A program made the translations under genes and the position numbers. The notes beneath the pieces were generated by a model. The model was given only the letters and a program-made list of their open reading frames with translations, had not been told where the DNA came from and did no database searches. A stretch of 64,000 bases of DNA from JACJWR01 sp964556255 (lineage in GTDB: Bacteria > Actinomycetota > Actinomycetes > S36-B12 > UBA10799), in the NCBI GenBank assembly GCA_964556255.1, contig CAZKVQ010000006.1, positions 1 through 64,000 on the forward strand, written 5' to 3'. Shown piece by piece: positions 1 to 9,234 of the stretch; position 1 is the first letter of the stretch, and each line of letters starts with the position of its first letter.

Positions 1-680
1 ACGTGCTGCTCTTCATCGACAACATCTTCCGCTTCACCCAGGCCGGCTCCGAGGTGTCCACGCTGCTGGGTCGGATGCCGTCCGCGGTGGGATACCAGCC
101 CACCTTGGCCGACGAGATGGGCCAGTTGCAGGAGCGGATCACGTCTACCCGTGGCCACTCGATCACCTCGCTGCAGGCGATCTACGTGCCCGCCGACGAC
201 ATCACCGACCCCGCGCCCCACACCACGTTCGCGCACCTCGACGCGACGACCGTGCTCTCACGGCCCATCTCCGAGCTCGGCATCTACCCCGCGGTGGACC
301 CGCTCGACTCCACGTCCCGGATTCTCGATCCGCTCATCATCGGAGACGAGCACTACGCCGTGGCGGCTCGGGTCAAAGAGATTCTGCAGCGCTACAAGGA
401 CCTGCAGGACATCATCGCCATCCTCGGCATCGACGAACTCTCCGAGGAGGACAAGGTGCTGGTGGGTCGCGCCCGCCGCATCCAGCGGTTCCTCAGCCAG
501 AACATGTTCGTGGCCGAGGCCTTCACCGGCCAGCCCGGTTCTTTCGTGCCGGTCGAGGAGACGATTCGGTCGTTCAAGGCGCTGTGCGAGGGCGAGTACG
601 ACCACCTGCCCGAGCAGGCGTTCTTCATGTGCGGTGGCATCGAAGATGTCGAGCGCAACGCGGCCAAGCTCGCCAAGTAG
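1..680 (+). CDS. atpD: ATP synthase F1 subunit beta, C-terminal part (5' end outside window)
   Basis: Catalytic beta subunit of the F1Fo ATP synthase, on the cytoplasmic face of the membrane. Only the last ~226 codons are present; the reading frame is already open at base 1. The visible part begins in the Walker B strand (LLFID followed by NIFRFTQAGSEVS) and contains the DELSEED-type lever motif (DELSEED, near base 440) that contacts the gamma subunit, and the C-terminal helical domain. The stop is TAG. atpC follows 26 bases later in the same direction, so this is the end of the usual atp operon. Identification is unambiguous. Confidence 0.97.
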   Translation, partial: VLLFIDNIFRFTQAGSEVSTLLGRMPSAVGYQPTLADEMGQLQERITSTRGHSITSLQAIYVPADDITDPAPHTTFAHLDATTVLSRPISELGIYPAVDPLDSTSRILDPLIIGDEHYAVAARVKEILQRYKDLQDIIAILGIDELSEEDKVLVGRARRIQRFLSQNMFVAEAFTGQPGSFVPVEETIRSFKALCEGEYDHLPEQAFFMCGGIEDVERNAAKLAK

Positions 681-706
681 TTGCGGATCCGACGGAGGAT
701 GACGAT

Positions 707-1105
707 ATGCCTTTGACAGTGCGACTCGTCGCGACCGACCGCGAGGTGTTCAAAGGAGAGGCCAACCTCGTCGTGGTGCAGACCCTCGAGGGTCAGGTCG
801 GCATCATGCCCCAGCACTCGCCGATGATGGCCCAACTGGCCGATGCCGAGGTCCTGATCAAGACCGACGCCGGGGATCTTCATGCCGCTGTCCACTCGGG
901 GTTCGCCACAGTGGACCGGGACAATGTGATCATCCTCGCCGAGACCGCGGAGTTGGCGGACGAGATCGTGGTCGAGGCCGCTGAGCGGATCAAGGCGGAG
1001 ATCGGCACCCCGGCGGACGACGACCACGCGTCGCAGGCGAAGCTCAAGCGGGCGGAAACCCGGCTGGCCGTTGCTGCCAAGCGTCAGACCGGCGGCAAGA
1101 TCTAG
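707..1105 (+). CDS. atpC: ATP synthase F1 subunit epsilon
   Basis: Epsilon subunit (132 aa) of the F1 rotor stalk, regulating ATP hydrolysis. The N-terminal beta-sandwich is clear (MPLTVRLVATDREVF, then GEANLVVVQTLEGQVGIMPQHSP), followed by a short C-terminal helical segment. The start at 707 is chosen because GGAGG (694-698) lies 8 bases upstream; a longer open frame from 584 would run into atpD. Last gene of the atp operon. Its TAG stop overlaps, as a CTAG palindrome, the TAG of the convergent cobalamin adenosyltransferase gene. Confidence 0.96.
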   Translation: MPLTVRLVATDREVFKGEANLVVVQTLEGQVGIMPQHSPMMAQLADAEVLIKTDAGDLHAAVHSGFATVDRDNVIILAETAELADEIVVEAAERIKAEIGTPADDDHASQAKLKRAETRLAVAAKRQTGGKI

Positions 1106-1695
1106 TTCTCCCCGCCCTGGCTGGATCGATCTCCACCGGGAACCCACAGCACGTCGCCGACCTCGATGTTCGCGCACCGACACAGGATGAACAGCAGATC
1201 CGAGAGTCGGTTGAGGTACTGCGCCGGCAGCGGGCTCATGCTCGGTCCGTGCTCATGAACGGCCGCCCACGTCGTACGCTCCGCCCGGCGTACCACCGTG
1301 CGGGCCACGTGGAGCAAGGCCGCGCCCGGAGTGCCGCCGGGAAGGATGAAGGACCGCAGCGGCTCAAGGCGGGCGTTGAAGATGTCGCACTGCTCCTCCA
1401 GCCGGAGGATGTACTCGGGCTCGACCCGCAGGGGTGGGTTCTCCGGATTGGGTGACACCGGCGTGCACAGGTCCGCACCCACGTCGAACAGATCGTTCTG
1501 GATCTGACGCAGCACGGTCACGATCTCCTCGTCCAGCCCCCCGGTCGTGACGGCGACGCCGATCGCGCAGTTCGCCTCATCGACGTCGGCGTAGGCGGCG
1601 AGCCGGGAGTCGGTCTTCGATGTCCTGCTGAAGTCTCCGAGCGCGGTCGATCCGTCGTCGCCGGTCCGGGTGTAGATGCGCGTCAGGTTCACCAT
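1102..1695 (-). CDS. PduO-type cob(I)alamin adenosyltransferase
   Basis: Corrinoid adenosyltransferase (197 aa from this start) making adenosylcobalamin from cob(I)alamin and ATP. The N-terminal ATP-binding signature TRTGDDGSTALGD and the C-terminal RRAERTTW helix are the PduO-family hallmarks. The ATG at 1695 is preferred over the longer frame to 1731 because the family starts with the short segment before TRTGDDG and because a TAGGCT -10 box sits 7 bases upstream (leaderless). It is divergent from murA and convergent with atpC. It probably supplies the cofactor for the two B12-dependent mutases at 4.5 and 21.2 kb; that link is inferred. Confidence 0.92.
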   Translation of the reverse strand: MVNLTRIYTRTGDDGSTALGDFSRTSKTDSRLAAYADVDEANCAIGVAVTTGGLDEEIVTVLRQIQNDLFDVGADLCTPVSPNPENPPLRVEPEYILRLEEQCDIFNARLEPLRSFILPGGTPGAALLHVARTVVRRAERTTWAAVHEHGPSMSPLPAQYLNRLSDLLFILCRCANIEVGDVLWVPGGDRSSQGGEN

Positions 1696-1702
1696 GGTGG
1701 TC

Positions 1703-1708
1703 AGCCTA
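1703..1708 (-). promoter_or_regulatory. -10 box (TAGGCT) of leaderless adenosyltransferase transcript
   Basis: TAGGCT on the minus strand, 7 bases before the ATG at 1695, with no Shine-Dalgarno sequence between. Matches the actinobacterial TANNNT leaderless arrangement. Confidence 0.65.
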
Positions 1709-1768
1709 CGACGGCGACGTGAGACCGCCACAGAGCCGCGCCTGATCGGCTTCGGCGGTCCTTACCCT

Positions 1769-1774
1769 TACCAT
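1769..1774 (+). promoter_or_regulatory. -10 box (TACCAT) of leaderless murA transcript
   Basis: TACCAT lies 6 bases before the GTG start of murA at 1781, without a Shine-Dalgarno sequence. Supports the GTG as the true start. Confidence 0.6.
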
Positions 1775-1780
1775 TGGCGG

Positions 1781-3070
1781 GTGCAAGCATTCGAGGTCAC
1801 CGGCGGCCAGCGGCTGGAAGGCCGGGTCGAGGTTCCCGCCGCCAAGAACAGTGTGCTCAAACTGATGGCCGCCGCTCTGCTGGCCCGCGGGCGCAGCACC
1901 CTGACGCACGTGCCGGCGATCCTCGACGTCACGATCATGGCCGAACTGCTCAGGCGGCTCGGCGCAACAGTGGATTACGACGCCGAGGCAGGGGTTCTCG
2001 ACATCGATGTCCCAGATGAGGTGGGGCACCAGGCGGACTATGACCTGGTCCGCCGGATGCGGGCCAGCATCGCCGTGCTGGGACCCCTGGTGGCCCGGGT
2101 CGGTCTCGCCGACGTGGCGCTGCCCGGCGGCGATGCCATCGGCTCACGTGGGCTCGATATGCACATCTCGGGGCTCACCCGAATGGGTGCTGAGTTCAGC
2201 AGCGAGCACGGTTTTCTGATCGCGTCGGCTCCCGGTGGTCTCACCGGCGCCCAGATCTGGCTGGACTTCCCCAGCGTCGGCGCCACCGAGAACATCCTGA
2301 TGGCGGCCGCCCTCGCCAAGGGGCGCACCGTCATCGACAACGCGGCCAGGGAACCGGAGATAGTGGATCTCTGTCAGATGCTGTTGGCCATGGGGGCCGA
2401 GATCGAAGGCGTCGGGTCGTCCACGCTGAGTATCGAAGGTGTCGAGGAACTCCGTCCGGTTACCCACGCAACGGTGCCCGACCGGATCGTCGCAGGCACC
2501 TGGGCCGCAATGGCGGCGATCACCGGTGGGGACATCACCATCGACTACGCCCGCATCGAGCACCTCGAGATCGCCATGGACAAACTCGTCACGGTAGGTG
2601 CGCATGTGGAGGAGACGGGTGTCGGCTTCCGGGCCAGCATGCAGGGTCGCCCCCGTTCAGTGGACATCGTCACCCTTCCCTACCCAGGTTTCCCGACCGA
2701 TCTGCAGCCGCAGTTCATCGCGCTCAACTCGGTCGCTGAAGGGGTGTCGATGGTGACCGAGAACCTCTTCGAAGCCCGGTTCAGGTTCGTCCAGGAGTTG
2801 AACCGCCTCGGCGCAGACATCCACACCGATGGACACCATGCGTTCGTCCGCGGTCGCTCGCGGCTCTCGGGGGCCCCGGTGGAGGCAACCGATGTACGCG
2901 CAGGGGTTGGACTGGTGATGGCCGGTCTGGTCGCCGAGGGCACGACCACGGTGCTCGACGTTCATCACATCGACCGTGGCTACGCCAACTTCACCGAGCA
3001 ACTGAGCGCCCTCGGCGGACATATCACCCGGGTAGACGTCGAAGCGGGATACGCGCCATCGCGCTCCTGA
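1781..3070 (+). CDS. murA: UDP-N-acetylglucosamine 1-carboxyvinyltransferase, Asp-type (fosfomycin-insensitive)
   Basis: First committed step of peptidoglycan synthesis: transfers enolpyruvate from PEP to UDP-GlcNAc in the cytoplasm. 429 aa, family length. The substrate-binding start GGQRLEGRVEVPAAKNS is present. The active-site loop reads LPGGDAIGSR: residue 118 (codon 2132-2134) is Asp where most bacteria have the Cys alkylated by fosfomycin. Mycobacterial MurA has the same Cys-to-Asp change and is naturally insensitive, so intrinsic fosfomycin insensitivity is predicted. The GTG start fits a leaderless promoter (TACCAT at 1769); the frame is open further upstream to 1676 but that part resembles nothing in the family. 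Confidence 0.95.
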   Translation: MQAFEVTGGQRLEGRVEVPAAKNSVLKLMAAALLARGRSTLTHVPAILDVTIMAELLRRLGATVDYDAEAGVLDIDVPDEVGHQADYDLVRRMRASIAVLGPLVARVGLADVALPGGDAIGSRGLDMHISGLTRMGAEFSSEHGFLIASAPGGLTGAQIWLDFPSVGATENILMAAALAKGRTVIDNAAREPEIVDLCQMLLAMGAEIEGVGSSTLSIEGVEELRPVTHATVPDRIVAGTWAAMAAITGGDITIDYARIEHLEIAMDKLVTVGAHVEETGVGFRASMQGRPRSVDIVTLPYPGFPTDLQPQFIALNSVAEGVSMVTENLFEARFRFVQELNRLGADIHTDGHHAFVRGRSRLSGAPVEATDVRAGVGLVMAGLVAEGTTTVLDVHHIDRGYANFTEQLSALGGHITRVDVEAGYAPSRS

Positions 3071-3079
3071 CCGTGTCGG

Positions 3080-3107
3080 CGCCTGACCTGACCCGCTGTG
3101 TCAGGCG
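3080..3107. terminator. Bidirectional terminator-like hairpin between murA and the small membrane gene
   Basis: 8-bp perfect stem, CGCCTGAC (3080-3087) against GTCAGGCG (3100-3107), with a 12-base loop, between two convergent genes. There is no T-run. The right arm includes the stop codon of the minus-strand gene. Confidence 0.45.
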
Positions 3108-3421
3108 GCCAGCAGGCCCTTGGCCTTCGATTCGTCCGCGGGCCACACCATCACCCGCGGGCCATCCACTGTCTGCACCAGGGTGGCGCGCAGTCCCGCC
3201 GCCTCCAGCCGGCGTCGTTCCATTTCACCCCTGATGTAGTCGGGTGGGCGAGACACCACCACCAGCAGGCCGTACTCGGACTCGTCTCCTGACCGAGGTC
3301 GGGCGGCCACGACCGAGCGACCGCGCTTCGAGCCCCAGCGCAGGATCAACACGAACACCGTGATCGCCGCGATGGCTACCAGGGGTCCAAAGGCGTAGGA
3401 GTACGTCGACCAGGCCGGCAC
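3101..3421 (-). CDS. Small membrane protein with C-terminal DUF2007-like domain (hypothetical)
   Basis: 106-aa protein if started at GTG 3421 (GGAG just upstream in the TTGGAGTC leader). One hydrophobic segment near the N-terminus (FGPLVAIAAITVFVLIL), then a basic stretch and a soluble domain ending GLRATLVQTVDGPRVMVWP. The pattern of a residue-swapping alpha/beta domain that 'updates' a regulatory value resembles DUF2007-like proteins of actinobacteria, but I would not name a function. The open frame extends to 3577, yet that extension covers the hbd leader and looks non-coding. Convergent with murA. Confidence 0.6.
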   Translation of the reverse strand: MPAWSTYSYAFGPLVAIAAITVFVLILRWGSKRGRSVVAARPRSGDESEYGLLVVVSRPPDYIRGEMERRRLEAAGLRATLVQTVDGPRVMVWPADESKAKGLLAA

Positions 3422-3481
3422 GACTCCAATAATGAACCTCGTTGGCGCGACCCGCCATTCGATGGTCGCTACTGCTCGTTC

Positions 3482-3487
3482 TAGGCT
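3482..3487 (+). promoter_or_regulatory. Candidate -10 box (TAGGCT) for 3-hydroxybutyryl-CoA dehydrogenase gene
   Basis: TAGGCT lies 55 bases before the ATG, giving a leader of about 50 bases that contains GAGGAGGAG (3531-3539). Unlike many genes here, this one would be leadered and SD-dependent. No clear -35 box was recognised. Confidence 0.35.
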
Positions 3488-3542
3488 CGTACTGCATGCC
3501 GTGTGGCCGTCGTCGTCACACAGAGTTCCCGAGGAGGAGATC

Positions 3543-4391
3543 ATGGCGGTCGTCGGTGTCATCGGAGCAGGGCTCATGGGTGGCGGGATCGCCCAAGTGT
3601 CGGCGCTTGCCGGCTACCAAGTCGTCCTGCGTGACATCGATGAGGCGGCCGTAGCCCGGGGGCTGGCCACCATCGAGGCCTCGGTGGCCAAGTTCGTCGA
3701 GAAGGGCAAACTCAGCGCCGCCGACGCCGCCGATGGCCTGGCTCGTATCACCGGAACGACCGACCTTGCAGCTGTCGAAGATGCCGACATCGTCGTCGAG
3801 GCCGCATTCGAGAAGGTGGAGATCAAGACCGAGATCTTCGCCGCCCTCGACGAGATCTGCAAACCCGGGGCGGTGTTGGCCACCAACACTTCGGCCATCC
3901 CCGTCACCACGATTGCGGCCGCCACGTCTCGCCCCGAATCGGTCGTGGGAACCCACTTCTTCTCCCCGGTGCCGCTGATGAAGTTGTGCGAGATCGTCCG
4001 GGGTTACAAGACCTCCGACGAGACCGTAGCTGCCGTTCGGGAGTTCGCTGAGAACGTCGGCAAGACGGTCGTCGTCGTGAATCGGGATGTCGCGGGCTTC
4101 GTCACGACCCGGCTGATCTGCGCCCTGGCGATGGAGGCCGTGGCGTTGGTGGAGGCGGGCATCGTCTCGGCCGAGGATCTCGACATCGCATGCCAGTTGG
4201 GTTTCGGTCACGCGATGGGTCCGTTGCGCACCGCAGACATGACCGGCATCGACATCATCACCAACGCCAGCAGGAACATCTACGCGGACACCCAGGACGA
4301 GAAGTTCGCTCCGCCGGAGTTGCTGCAACGCATGGTCACGGCAGGTGACCTGGGACGCAAGAGCGGCAAGGGCTTCTACGACTACGAGTAG
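3543..4391 (+). CDS. hbd: 3-hydroxybutyryl-CoA dehydrogenase
   Basis: NAD(P)-dependent 3-hydroxyacyl-CoA dehydrogenase (282 aa) interconverting acetoacetyl-CoA and 3-hydroxybutyryl-CoA. N-terminal Rossmann fold with VIGAGLMGGGIA, then the family motif GTHFFSPVPLMKLCEIV carrying the catalytic His and Glu, and the C-terminal dimerisation domain ending DLGRKSGKGFYDYE. The start is set by the strong GAGGAGGAG four bases upstream. The ethylmalonyl-CoA mutase gene follows 65 bases downstream, suggesting it works in the ethylmalonyl-CoA pathway; a role in beta-oxidation or PHB metabolism is equally possible biochemically. Confidence 0.9.
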   Translation: MAVVGVIGAGLMGGGIAQVSALAGYQVVLRDIDEAAVARGLATIEASVAKFVEKGKLSAADAADGLARITGTTDLAAVEDADIVVEAAFEKVEIKTEIFAALDEICKPGAVLATNTSAIPVTTIAAATSRPESVVGTHFFSPVPLMKLCEIVRGYKTSDETVAAVREFAENVGKTVVVVNRDVAGFVTTRLICALAMEAVALVEAGIVSAEDLDIACQLGFGHAMGPLRTADMTGIDIITNASRNIYADTQDEKFAPPELLQRMVTAGDLGRKSGKGFYDYE

Positions 4392-4456
4392 CCTGCTCCG
4401 GGCGGCCCGACGATCGGTGCCCGCCAGGGACGACCGGAATCAACAAGGAGGTTGGC

Positions 4457-6466
4457 ATGACCGACGATTCGAGGACCAAGGACCGTCCCTGGCTGATGCG
4501 TACCTATGCCGGGCACTCCTCGGCGGCGGAGTCCAACGCGCTGTACCGCAACAACCTCTCCAAGGGTCAGACCGGCCTTTCGGTCGCCTTCGACCTGCCG
4601 ACCCAGACCGGCTACGACCCCGACAGTGAACTCGCCCGCGGCGAGGTCGGCAAGGTGGGGGTGCCGGTGTCGCACATCGGCGACATGCGGCGACTGTTCC
4701 AGGACATCCCGCTGGGTGAGATGAACACCTCCATGACGATCAACGCGACTGCCATGTGGCTGCTCGCGCTGTACCAGGCCGTCGCCGAGGAGCAGGGTGC
4801 TGCACCTGCCCAACTCCAAGGCACAACGCAGAACGACATCATCAAGGAGTACCTGTCCCGCGGGACCTACGTCTTCCCGCCCGCGCCGAGCCTGCGACTG
4901 ATCACCGACATGATCAGCTACACGGTCACCACGATCCCCAAGTGGAACCCGATCAACATCTGCAGCTACCACCTGCAGGAGGCGGGCGCGACCCCAGTGC
5001 AGGAGATCGCCTATGCGCTTGCAACAGCGGTGGCGGTGCTGGACTCTGTCCGCGACTCGGGCCAGGTGCCCGCAGAGGAGTTCGGTGCCGTGGTGGCGCG
5101 CATCTCTTTCTTCGTGAACGCCGGAGTCCGGTTCGTCGAAGAGATGTGCAAGATGAAGGCCTTCGTTCAGTTGTGGGACGAGATCACCCGCGAACGGTAT
5201 GGCGTGACCGACGCCAAGCAACGTCGCTTCCGCTACGGCGTTCAGGTCAATTCCCTCGGACTGACCGAGGCTCAGCCGGAGAACAACGTTCAGCGGATCG
5301 TGCTCGAGATGCTCGCCGTCACCCTGAGCAAGGACGCCCGGGCTCGGGCCATCCAACTCCCGGCGTGGAACGAGGCTCTGGGGCTGCCCAGGCCGTGGGA
5401 CCAGCAGTGGTCACTGCGAATCCAGCAGGTGCTTGCCTACGAGAGCGATCTACTCGAGTACGACGACATCTTCGAAGGCTCCACGGTGATCGAGGCCAAG
5501 GTTGCCCAGTTGGTGTCGGCTGCCAGGGAGGAACTCGACCGTGTGCAGGCGATGGGCGGAGCTGTCGCCGCGGTGGAGTCCGGCTACATGAAGCAACAAC
5601 TTGTGTCCTCTCACGCCAGCCGGCGCGGTCGGATCGAGGCCGGCGAGGACATCGTGGTTGGGCTGAACAAGTTCACGACCTCGGAGGAGAACCCCCTGCT
5701 CGTCGATTTGGACGCCGCGATCCAGACCGTCGAGCCGGAGGTTGAGGCCAGGGCGATCGACGCGATCCGCGCCTGGCGCGCGGATCGTGACAATGATCGG
5801 GTCGAAGCTGCTCTCGCGGCGCTTCGGGCGACGGCGGCAACGACCGAGAACCTGATGTCTGCCAGCTTGGAGTGTGCCCGCGCGGGTGTCACGACCGGCG
5901 AGTGGGCCCAGGCGCTGCGGGACACCTTCGGGGAGTACCGCGCCCCCACGGGGGTGGCCGGGGTCACCGGGGTATTCGACGGTGGTGAGTCCCTGAACGT
6001 CGTTCGCGAGGCCGTACGGGAGACCGGTGAGGAACTGGGTGGTCGCGTGAGGTTCCTGGTCGGGAAGCCCGGCCTGGATGGACATTCCAACGGGGCCGAG
6101 CAGATCGCAGTCAGGGCTCGGGACTGTGGATTCGAGGTCGTGTACCAGGGCATCAGGCTGACACCGGCGCAGATCGTCGCGGCAGCGGTGGAGGAGGATG
6201 CCCACGTGGTGGGCCTGTCGATCCTGTCGGGTTCCCACCTGGAGTTGGTGCCCGAGGTGGTGAACGGATTACGGGCCGCCGGTCTCACCGACGTGCCGGT
6301 CGTGGTCGGCGGGATCATCCCGGAAGCCGACGCCGAGACACTGCTCGCAAACGGCGTCGCCGCCGTCTTCACTCCCAAGGACTATGACGCCAACGCCATC
6401 ATGCTGCAGGTAGTGCAGGCGGTGCGCTCGGCACACGGCCTCGATCCGGTGCTGGCCGGAGTGTGA
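4457..6466 (+). CDS. ecm: Ethylmalonyl-CoA mutase, adenosylcobalamin-dependent
   Basis: Rearranges (2R)-ethylmalonyl-CoA to (2S)-methylsuccinyl-CoA in the ethylmalonyl-CoA pathway. 669 aa single chain: substrate-binding TIM barrel (residues ~1-500) and C-terminal B12 domain with the DxHxxG cobalt-ligating motif (D541, H543, G546). The residues equivalent to methylmalonyl-CoA mutase Tyr89 and Arg207, which bind the substrate carboxylate, are kept as Y17 and R135 (same spacing of 118). The missing N-terminal extension and overall sequence place it in the Ecm/MeaA group rather than true methylmalonyl-CoA mutase. A textbook AAGGAGGT (4445-4452) fixes the start. Next to hbd; Ccr and epimerase are 12 kb away. 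Confidence 0.93.
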   Translation: MTDDSRTKDRPWLMRTYAGHSSAAESNALYRNNLSKGQTGLSVAFDLPTQTGYDPDSELARGEVGKVGVPVSHIGDMRRLFQDIPLGEMNTSMTINATAMWLLALYQAVAEEQGAAPAQLQGTTQNDIIKEYLSRGTYVFPPAPSLRLITDMISYTVTTIPKWNPINICSYHLQEAGATPVQEIAYALATAVAVLDSVRDSGQVPAEEFGAVVARISFFVNAGVRFVEEMCKMKAFVQLWDEITRERYGVTDAKQRRFRYGVQVNSLGLTEAQPENNVQRIVLEMLAVTLSKDARARAIQLPAWNEALGLPRPWDQQWSLRIQQVLAYESDLLEYDDIFEGSTVIEAKVAQLVSAAREELDRVQAMGGAVAAVESGYMKQQLVSSHASRRGRIEAGEDIVVGLNKFTTSEENPLLVDLDAAIQTVEPEVEARAIDAIRAWRADRDNDRVEAALAALRATAATTENLMSASLECARAGVTTGEWAQALRDTFGEYRAPTGVAGVTGVFDGGESLNVVREAVRETGEELGGRVRFLVGKPGLDGHSNGAEQIAVRARDCGFEVVYQGIRLTPAQIVAAAVEEDAHVVGLSILSGSHLELVPEVVNGLRAAGLTDVPVVVGGIIPEADAETLLANGVAAVFTPKDYDANAIMLQVVQAVRSAHGLDPVLAGV

Positions 6467-6486
6467 TTTTCGGCTGCGGTTGAGTT

Positions 6487-7325
6487 TCAGACCTCTCCGC
6501 GTCGCTGCCAGCGGAAAGTCGTCAGCGCGAGCACTGCGCCCGCGATGGTCCAGATGACCAGCACCAGAGCCACCATCGGTAACTCCCATGATCCGGCAAC
6601 CTCTTGGGCCTGGAAAGAATCGGGCAGGAACACCGAGCGCATCCCCTGGGTGAGCCACTTCAAGGGGAAGAAGGATGCGAACACCTGCATCCAATGGGGG
6701 AGTTGGCTGAACACGAAGAAGACACCCGAGGTGAACTGAAGCACCAGCACGATGGGGGTGACCAGCGCCGGTGCGCCCTTACCCGTCTTGGGTACTGACG
6801 AGAAGGCTATCCCCAACAGGGTGCAGCACATCAGACCCAGCACCGAGATCCAGACGAAGGTGAACCATTTGAACGCCGTCTCCGGCAACGTCAGGCCGAA
6901 GAACGCGATCCCTATGGCCATCAGCAGGATGACCTGGACGACGTAGATCATCACGACCATCCCGATCTTGCCGATGAAATAGGCCGACTTGGGCATCGGT
7001 GTGCCCTCGAGACGTTTGAGCGTGCCGTCGTCCCGCTCCTGCGGGATCGAGATGGCGAGGTTCTGGAACGACGTGTAGACGATGCCCGAGGCGATCATGC
7101 CCGCGGCGAAGTATTGGCTGAAGGACACGCCAGGGGCGATCTCCTGGGTGAAGACCGAGCCGAAGACCACCATCAGTAACAGCGGCAGCGCGAAGGTGAA
7201 CACCGCCGCCTCGCGGTCCCGGAAGAACTGCTTGATCTCAATGCGGGAACGTCGCAATCCGAGCCGAACCGTGCTCGGCAGCGTCGACGCACCCGCGTCG
7301 GCCGACCTCGTCGTGGTGGTCCCGC

Positions 7326-7329
<4 letters not shown>
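6487..7329 (-). CDS. ABC-2 type transporter permease
   Basis: Integral membrane subunit (280 aa) of an ABC exporter, with about six hydrophobic segments (for example FTFALPLLLMVVFGSVF and VVMIYVVQVILLMAIGIAFF). Its start overlaps the stop of the ATPase gene by 4 bases (ATGA, 7326-7329), so the two are translationally coupled and form one transporter. The substrate cannot be deduced; relatives are commonly annotated as daunorubicin/multidrug or lipid exporters. It converges on ecm with 20 bases between stops. Confidence 0.85.
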
Positions 7330-8210
<881 letters not shown>

Positions 8211-8274
8211 GGCACGAGTCTTGCAGATGGGGGTCCCCGGTGGGTGGCACGGCCGGGCCGGCTGTCGGCCTCGC

Positions 8275-8280
8275 TAGCCT
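8275..8280 (+). promoter_or_regulatory. -10 box (TAGCCT) of leaderless nucS transcript
   Basis: TAGCCT followed by exactly 6 bases and the ATG at 8287; no Shine-Dalgarno sequence. Confidence 0.7.
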
Positions 8281-8286
8281 GTCGGC

Positions 8287-9054
8287 ATGCGTGTTGTGAT
8301 CGCCCGCTGCCAGGTCGACTACGCAGGTCGGCTCACCGCCCACCTGCCGATGGCCGCCCGGTTGATCATCGTGAAGGCCGACGGCTCGGTGTCCGTCCAC
8401 GCCGACGACCGTGCCTACAAACCACTGAACTGGATGAGTCCGCCCTGCACGCTCACGATCGAGGTCAACGCTCCCGTCGACGGCGGCGACGCATCCGAGG
8501 GCCGGGCGGGGGAGCGCGCTGCACAGCTCGGGGAGTCCGATGCGCGCGGCGGCTTGCCCGACACCGCGATTGAACAGGTATGGCGGGTGGTGAACAAGGC
8601 AGGTGAGGAGTTGCAGATCACCATCGCCGAAGTCCTCGCCGATGTCAGCCATGAACTCGGCGTCGACCCGGGCCTGGTCAAGGACGGGGTCGAGGCGCAC
8701 CTGCAGGAGTTGCTAGCCCTGCACGTCCACACCCTGGGCGACGGTTGGACACTCGTGCGACGGGAATTCCCTACGCCCATCGGTCCGGTGGATCTGATGT
8801 GTCGGGATGCCGACGGCGCCAACGTGGCGGTGGAGATCAAACGACGCGGGGAGATCGATGGCGTCGAGCAGTTGACGCGCTATCTCGACCTGCTCAATCG
8901 GGACCCCGCGCTTGCACCCGTTGCCGGTGTGTTCGCGGCGCAGGAGATCAAGCCCCAGGCGCGGCTGCTGGCCGAGGACCGTGGAATCCGCTGTTTGGTC
9001 CTGGACTACGACGAGTTGCGCGGAGTGGAGGACCCCACGCTCAGACTCTTCTAG
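8287..9054 (+). CDS. nucS: Mismatch-specific endonuclease NucS (EndoMS)
   Basis: DNA endonuclease of the non-canonical actinobacterial mismatch repair pathway, cutting both strands at mismatches. 255 aa. N-terminal DNA-binding domain (VDYAGRLTAHLP, then KADGSVSVHADDRAYKPLNW) and C-terminal RecB-like nuclease with GPVDLMCRD and VAVEIKRRGEIDGVEQLTRYL, which carry the catalytic Asp, Glu and Lys. The C-terminus ends LRLF, matching the clamp-binding tail of the family. Compared with the ~225-residue mycobacterial protein there is an extra ~25-residue Gly/Ala/Glu-rich linker around residues 65-90. Leaderless promoter upstream. Confidence 0.95.
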   Translation: MRVVIARCQVDYAGRLTAHLPMAARLIIVKADGSVSVHADDRAYKPLNWMSPPCTLTIEVNAPVDGGDASEGRAGERAAQLGESDARGGLPDTAIEQVWRVVNKAGEELQITIAEVLADVSHELGVDPGLVKDGVEAHLQELLALHVHTLGDGWTLVRREFPTPIGPVDLMCRDADGANVAVEIKRRGEIDGVEQLTRYLDLLNRDPALAPVAGVFAAQEIKPQARLLAEDRGIRCLVLDYDELRGVEDPTLRLF

Positions 9055-9234
9055 GTCGGCGCCTCTTGCGGTCCCCCTTGCTGCACGGGGCCGGTTGTGT
9101 GGGTGCTGCGACGCTTCTGGGAGACTCGGGGCGGAGCCGGTGGTCGCCTGAACGGGTGTGTTTCCGCGGCGTCCCGGATCGCGGCACAACCGTCGATCCG
9201 CACCGGTTGCGAGTGACAGGAGTGGTTGGACGAG

